Part shown: positions 60,236 to 64,000 of the stretch, one piece after another
Layout: each line of letters starts with the position of its first letter
How positions within the stretch are numbered: the stretch's first letter is position 1
Assembly: GCF_000717055.1 (NCBI RefSeq)
Contig: NZ_JNXI01000024.1
Location: forward strand, 39,132-103,131
DNA: 64,000 bases
Origin: Streptomyces iakyrus
Lineage (GTDB): Bacteria; Actinomycetota; Actinomycetes; Streptomycetales; Streptomycetaceae
Reading direction: 5' to 3'
Notes under the pieces: model-generated
Told to the model about the DNA's origin: nothing
What the model saw: the letters and a program-made list of their open reading frames with translations, nothing else
Databases searched by the model: none
Position numbers and translations under genes: made by a program

Positions 60236-61669
60236 ATGCTGACCATCCTCGGCTTCGCCATGATCGCGACCTTCCTGGTCCTGATCATGATGAAGAAGAT
60301 GTCGCCGATCGCGGCGCTCGTGCTGATTCCCGCGCTGTTCTGCGTGTTCGTCGGCAAGGGCGCCAAGCTCGGCGACTACGTCCTCGACGGCGTGACCGAC
60401 CTCGCCCCCACCGCGGCGATGCTCATGTTCGCGATCGTCTACTTCGGCGTGATGATCGATGTCGGTCTCTTCGACCCGATCGTCCGCGGCATTCTCAAAT
60501 TCTGCAAAGCCGACCCGATGCGGATCGTGGTGGGCACCGCCGTGCTCGCCGCGATCGTGTCGCTCGACGGCGACGGCTCGACGACCTTCATGATCACCGT
60601 CTCGGCGATGTACCCGCTGTACAAGCGCCTGAAGATGAGCCTGGTCGTGATGACCGGTGTCGCCGCCATGGCCAACGGCGTGATGAACACCCTGCCGTGG
60701 GGCGGCCCGACCGCCCGCGCCGCGACCGCGCTGAAGCTCGACGCCAGCGACATCTTCGTCCCGATGATCCCGGCGCTCCTGGTCGGCCTGGCCTTCGTCT
60801 TCGTCCTCTCCTACGTGCTTGGTGTGCGCGAGCGCCGGCGGCTGGGCGTGCTGACCCTGGACGACGTGCTGGAGGAGGAGAAGGAGACCGAGACGGTCCT
60901 CGTCGGCTCCGGCGGCACCGGCGACGGCAAGGTCTCGATACGCAAGGGCGGCACGGCCGCAGCAGGCTCCGGCACGGACGCCCCCACGAGCGCCACGGGC
61001 ACCGCCGCCTCCGGTGACGACGACGGTTTCCAGGGCCTCGACCCGAACCGGCCCACCCTGCGCCCCAAGCTCTACTGGTTCAACGCGCTCCTCACGGTCG
61101 GCCTGCTCACCGCCATGATCATGGAATGGCTGCCGATCCCGGTGCTGTTCCTGATCGGTGCCGCGCTCGTCCTCTCCGTGAACTTCCCGCACATCCCCGA
61201 CCAGAAGGCCCGGCTGGCCGCCCACGCCGACAACGTCCTGAACGTCTCCGGCATGGTCTTCGCCGCCGCCGTCTTCACCGGCGTCCTCCAGGGCACCGGC
61301 ATGGTCGACCACATGGCCAAGTGGATGGTGGACGTCATCCCCGCCAGCATGGGCCCGCACATGGCCCTCGTCACCGGCATCCTGAGCCTGCCGCTCACCT
61401 ACTTCATGTCGAACGACGGCTTCTACTTCGGCGTCCTGCCCGTCCTCGCCGAGGCGGGAGCCGCCCACGGGGTCACCCCGCTGGAGATGGCCCGCGCCTC
61501 CCTGGTCGGCCAGCCGCTGCACATGTCCAGCCCGCTCGTCCCGGCCGTCTACGTCCTGGTCGGCATGGCCAAGGTGGAGTTCGGCGACCACACCAGGTTC
61601 GTCGTGAAGTGGGCCGCCCTCACCTGCCTGGTCATCCTCGGCGCGGGCATGCTGTTCGGGATCATCTGA
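60236..61669 (+). CDS. CitMHS-family metal-citrate symporter
   Basis: 477 residues from ATG 60236. CitMHS family: N-terminal M-K-K-M-S-P-I-A-A-L-V-L-I-P, D-G-D-G-S-T-T-F-M-I-T, C-terminal N-D-G-F-Y-F-G, about twelve membrane segments. It carries citrate as a complex with Mg, Ca or Fe together with protons. From memory, the S. coelicolor protein at this locus moves calcium- and iron-citrate. A 65-residue Gly/Ala/Thr-rich cytoplasmic loop lies after TM6. Possibly regulated by phased repeats upstream. Confidence 0.92.
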   Translation: MLTILGFAMIATFLVLIMMKKMSPIAALVLIPALFCVFVGKGAKLGDYVLDGVTDLAPTAAMLMFAIVYFGVMIDVGLFDPIVRGILKFCKADPMRIVVGTAVLAAIVSLDGDGSTTFMITVSAMYPLYKRLKMSLVVMTGVAAMANGVMNTLPWGGPTARAATALKLDASDIFVPMIPALLVGLAFVFVLSYVLGVRERRRLGVLTLDDVLEEEKETETVLVGSGGTGDGKVSIRKGGTAAAGSGTDAPTSATGTAASGDDDGFQGLDPNRPTLRPKLYWFNALLTVGLLTAMIMEWLPIPVLFLIGAALVLSVNFPHIPDQKARLAAHADNVLNVSGMVFAAAVFTGVLQGTGMVDHMAKWMVDVIPASMGPHMALVTGILSLPLTYFMSNDGFYFGVLPVLAEAGAAHGVTPLEMARASLVGQPLHMSSPLVPAVYVLVGMAKVEFGDHTRFVVKWAALTCLVILGAGMLFGII

Positions 61670-61692
61670 ACCACTCCATGGAGGACGTCATC

Positions 61693-62961
61693 GTGAGGCC
61701 CGGTGGGAACCGCGGCTGGCTGCTCCGCCTCGTCATCGCCTTCGGCTTCGCGCAGGGGGCGGTGTCGATGGCCCGGCCCGCCGTCTCCTACCGGGCCCTC
61801 GCGCTGGGTGCGGACGAGCGCGCGATCGGCGTGATCGCGGGTGTGTACGCCCTGCTGCCCCTCTTCGCCGCCGTCCCCCTCGGCCGCCGCACCGACCACG
61901 GCCGCTGCGCACCCCTGCTGCCGGCCGGCGTGGTCCTCATATCCGGCGGCTGCGCCCTCAGCGGGGTCGCCGGTTCCCTGTGGACGATGGCCCTGTGGAG
62001 CGGGGTGATGGGCCTCGGGCACCTGTGCTTCGTCATCGGCGCCCAGTCCCTCGTCGCCCGCCAGTCCGCGCCCCAGGAACAGGACCGCAACTTCGGCCAC
62101 TTCACGATCGGCGCCGCCCTCGGCCAACTGGTCGGCCCCATCGCCGCGGGCGCGCTGATCGGCGGCGAGGACATGGCAGGGAGCAGCGCGCTCGCCCTGA
62201 TCGTGGCGGGCGCCACGGCGGCGGTGGCGTTCACCTCGCTGTGGCGCATCGAGGATCGCCGTACGGCGGCCACGTCCGGCGCGGAGAAGGGCGACCGGGT
62301 CCCGGTCCGGGGCATCCTGCGCACCCGTGGGGTGCCGGCGGGCATCTTCATCAGCCTCGCCGTGCTGTCCGCGACCGACATCCTGACCGCCTATCTCCCG
62401 GTGGTCGGCGAGCACCGGGGCATCGCGCCGTCCGTGATCGGCGTCCTGCTCAGCCTGCGCGCGGCGGCCACGATCGCCTGCCGCCTGGTGCTGACGCCCC
62501 TGCTGCGGCTGCTGGGGCGGACTCTGCTGCTGACGGTCACCTGTCTGCTGGCGGCCCTGCTCTGCGCGGGCATCGCCCTGCCGGTGCCGGTGTGGGCGCT
62601 CGGACTGTTGCTGCTCGCGCTGGGCTTCTGCCTCGGGGTCGGCCAGCCGCTGTCCATGACGACGGTCGTCCAGGCCGCTCCCGACGACGCCCGTTCCACG
62701 GCCCTGGCCCTGCGCCTGACCGGCAACCGGCTCGGCCAGGTCGCCGCGCCCGCCGCGGCCGGGCTGATCGCCGGGGTCGCGGGGGTGGCGGCGCCGTTCG
62801 TGATGCTGGGGGTGCTGTTGCTGCTGTCGTCGGGGGTCGCCGTACGGTCACGACGGGGGCCGGGGGAGCCGGAGCCGCTGGCGGAGGCTGAGGGTGAGGT
62901 CCGCGGTGCGCGGAGGGGCTTCCGGTGCCGGGTGCCGCTGCGCCGGAAGAGCGATATCTGA
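61693..62961 (+). CDS. MFS transporter
   Basis: 422 residues from GTG 61693, chosen because GGAGGA sits 7 bp upstream; ATG 61678 in frame is the alternative. Twelve membrane segments: N-half with M-A-R-P-A-V-S-Y and L-G-R-R-T-D-H-G-R (motif A-like), C-half with R-A-A-A-T-I-A-C-R, and charged ends. The subfamily is not clear; sugar-phosphate or drug export types share this shape. Lies 23 bp after the citrate transporter, so probably co-transcribed. Confidence 0.82.
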   Translation: MRPGGNRGWLLRLVIAFGFAQGAVSMARPAVSYRALALGADERAIGVIAGVYALLPLFAAVPLGRRTDHGRCAPLLPAGVVLISGGCALSGVAGSLWTMALWSGVMGLGHLCFVIGAQSLVARQSAPQEQDRNFGHFTIGAALGQLVGPIAAGALIGGEDMAGSSALALIVAGATAAVAFTSLWRIEDRRTAATSGAEKGDRVPVRGILRTRGVPAGIFISLAVLSATDILTAYLPVVGEHRGIAPSVIGVLLSLRAAATIACRLVLTPLLRLLGRTLLLTVTCLLAALLCAGIALPVPVWALGLLLLALGFCLGVGQPLSMTTVVQAAPDDARSTALALRLTGNRLGQVAAPAAAGLIAGVAGVAAPFVMLGVLLLLSSGVAVRSRRGPGEPEPLAEAEGEVRGARRGFRCRVPLRRKSDI

Positions 62962-62969
62962 CGCGTCGT

Positions 62970-62987
62970 AGGGCGGTGCTGCGCCCT
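62970..62987 (+). terminator. Short possible terminator after the MFS gene
   Basis: AGGGCG and CGCCCT form a six-base stem around six bases, then CTTC. Weak by length, so only a candidate. Confidence 0.35.
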
Positions 62988-63008
62988 CTTCGGCGCTGAG
63001 GTGACAGA

Positions 63009-63049
63009 AAGTCAGGTGACGAGGTGTTTGTATGTAAATCATCTGACTT
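63009..63049 (+). promoter_or_regulatory. Long inverted repeat before the secreted-protein gene
   Basis: Eleven-base arms (63009-63019 with 63039-63049, one wobble pair) around 19 bp, directly before the GGAGG of the next gene. It could be a dimer operator or a leader hairpin that affects ribosome access. Confidence 0.5.
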
Positions 63050-63061
63050 GGAGGCATGTTC

Positions 63062-63649
63062 ATGCCCGTCGTACCCCTCGCGCGTCGTGCCGGCACCCGC
63101 ACCGCCGTCATCGCCGCCCTCACCCTCGCAGGGACCGCCCTGAGCGGGGTGTCCGCCGTCGCCGCCCCCGTCCCGGGGGACAACGGAGACGTCAAGATCC
63201 ACGCCAGCACGACGGCCGCGGTCAATCAGCGCAACGACCCGAAGGTCTGCGACTTCTACCTCGCCGCGTTCAACTTCGACGCGGGTGAGCAGATCAACTG
63301 GACCATCCAGACCCAGCCCGAGGTCCCGGGCGGCGCCACGCGCACGGGCAGCTTCGTCGCCGACCCGACCGGCATGGGCCGTACCGAGGCCGTCGACCTG
63401 CCCAACGGGCAGTACAAGCTGACATGGCTCACCGACCAGGCCCACGGCGCCGGCAAGTTCAAGGTGTTCAAGGTCGACTGCCCGACCTCCAAGCCGACGA
63501 CGCCGGTCGGCGGCCCGCCGGCGGGCGGTGGCGGCATCGCCCGCGGTGAGGCCTTCACGCCGGTCACCGGCGCGGCCGCGGTCGGCCTGGCCGCCGTGGC
63601 CGGGACGGTCTGGTTCCGGCTCCGCCGCCGCCCCGATGGCGCCGCGTAA
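63062..63649 (+). CDS. Secreted protein with C-terminal membrane anchor
   Basis: 195 residues from ATG 63062, since GGAGG is 7 bp away; ATG 63056 is too close. Signal peptide ends V-S-A-V-A-A near 33; beta-rich domain with two cysteines (V-C-D-F-Y, V-D-C-P) and W-T-I-Q-T-Q. A Gly/Pro spacer leads to a hydrophobic segment (about 168-186) and R-L-R-R-R. No LPxTG-type motif is visible, although the layout resembles sortase substrates. Function unknown. Confidence 0.8.
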   Translation: MPVVPLARRAGTRTAVIAALTLAGTALSGVSAVAAPVPGDNGDVKIHASTTAAVNQRNDPKVCDFYLAAFNFDAGEQINWTIQTQPEVPGGATRTGSFVADPTGMGRTEAVDLPNGQYKLTWLTDQAHGAGKFKVFKVDCPTSKPTTPVGGPPAGGGGIARGEAFTPVTGAAAVGLAAVAGTVWFRLRRRPDGAA

Positions 63650-64000
63650 GCCACGTTCCGCGGATCGCTCCGCCCCGCTGGGGCGGGGCGGGGACGCGCT
63701 CGGGTCCGACGCCGGGCCGGTGCGGCGACGTGCAAGCGGCGCCCGGCCCGGCACCGCCCCGGCGGTTCGGCGAGCGCAGGACTCCGATTCCGTCGGTGGG
63801 GCGTCGGGGTGGAGCGGGAGTGGTTCTGGTTCCACTCGTGTGGCGTCGGGGCGGCGTGGGGGCGGGGCGGCTTCGGGGGCGTGGCGGGGTGGTGTCGCCG
63901 GTTCGCGGTCCCGGTCGGGTTCGGGGTCTGCCCGGGCTCCTGTGGGGCAGGGTGGGGGTGGTGCCAGTTCCGCCCGGGTGTCGTCGGGGCGGCGTGGGGG
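63636..64000 (+). CDS. Open reading frame cut by the window end (possible sortase N-terminus)
   Basis: ATG 63636 overlaps the end of the preceding gene by 14 bp and the frame stays open for over 120 codons to the window edge. The product so far is basic and low-complexity, rich in Gly, Ser and Arg (R-R-R-A-S-G-A-R, G-S-G-S-G-S), typical of a disordered cytoplasmic N-terminus before a membrane helix. In Streptomyces, class F sortases begin like this and often follow such an anchored protein, but no sortase domain is within the window. Codon use fits coding, with a very G-rich third position. Confidence 0.5.
   Translation, partial: MAPRKPRSADRSAPLGRGGDALGSDAGPVRRRASGARPGTAPAVRRAQDSDSVGGASGWSGSGSGSTRVASGRRGGGAASGAWRGGVAGSRSRSGSGSARAPVGQGGGGASSARVSSGRRG

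Noticed and set aside
62537..63835. Minus-strand frame across the last secreted-protein gene
   Set aside because: The plus-strand product has a signal peptide and anchor; the minus frame is Pro/Arg-rich.

Overview
The window is high-GC actinobacterial DNA with the features of a Streptomyces chromosome. Third codon positions are almost all G or C, GTG and TTG starts are common, and stop/start overlaps of the ATGA or GTGA type are frequent. The gene content is Streptomyces-typical: streptogrisin proteases, SflA, DUF5685, an ECF sigma/RskA pair, an LAXTG-anchored chitin-binding oxygenase, a CitMHS transporter and a Type ISP C-terminal domain protein. From memory, not from a search, much of the order matches the Streptomyces coelicolor SCO1750 to SCO1709 block read in decreasing number. 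I see no rRNA, tRNA, CRISPR array, transposase or prophage.

Layout. 1-6.0 kb: the tail of a LysM protein, then a branched-chain amino-acid type ABC importer (LivF, an unusual LivH-LivM-LivG triple fusion, and a divergent lipoprotein plus binding protein). 6.1-13.7 kb: a WYL regulator overlapping a lone ctaD tail to tail, an I78 peptidase inhibitor, a PAP2 phosphatase, a PIG-V-like mannosyltransferase and a DHA2 efflux pump. 13.8-22.8 kb: glutaryl-CoA-dehydrogenase-like enzyme, SflA, a cysteine-rich DUF5685 protein, two streptogrisins, an alpha/beta hydrolase and a membrane protein. 22.9-27.5 kb: SOS mutagenesis pair dnaE2 plus an ImuB-like Y-family pseudo-polymerase behind a LexA box. 27.5-35.1 kb: cupin/MarR divergent pair with twin operators, secreted lipase, sortase-anchored LPMO, acetyltransferases, a 44-residue ORF, a methyltransferase gene with an in-frame TGA, DUF402, GntR, DUF72.

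35.2-41.9 kb: DUF5925 AAA ATPase, a glycosyltransferase/glycosyltransferase/polysaccharide deacetylase operon, a subtilisin-like protease and an SGNH lipase. 41.9-50.4 kb: Ser/Thr kinase, then a DUF4331-TPR-NicO operon divergent from an ECF sigma factor and its RskA-type anti-sigma factor. A promoter matching the SigK-type consensus sits upstream of DUF4331. 50.5-57.7 kb: a drug-export ABC pair with TetR, an orphan Type ISP specificity-domain protein, a GntR/UTRA regulator, hmgA, a lipoprotein and a TetR regulator. 57.8-64 kb: molybdopterin oxidoreductase, metal-citrate transporter, MFS transporter, a secreted membrane-anchored protein and an open reading frame cut by the window end.

The most interesting candidates are the ECF-controlled DUF4331-TPR-NicO module, the stand-alone Type ISP specificity domain, the inactive ImuB-like partner of DnaE2 without an ImuA neighbour, the methyltransferase interrupted by one TGA, and several clear operator-like palindromes next to regulator genes. 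All functional statements rest on motif recognition by eye; no database search or folding calculation was run.
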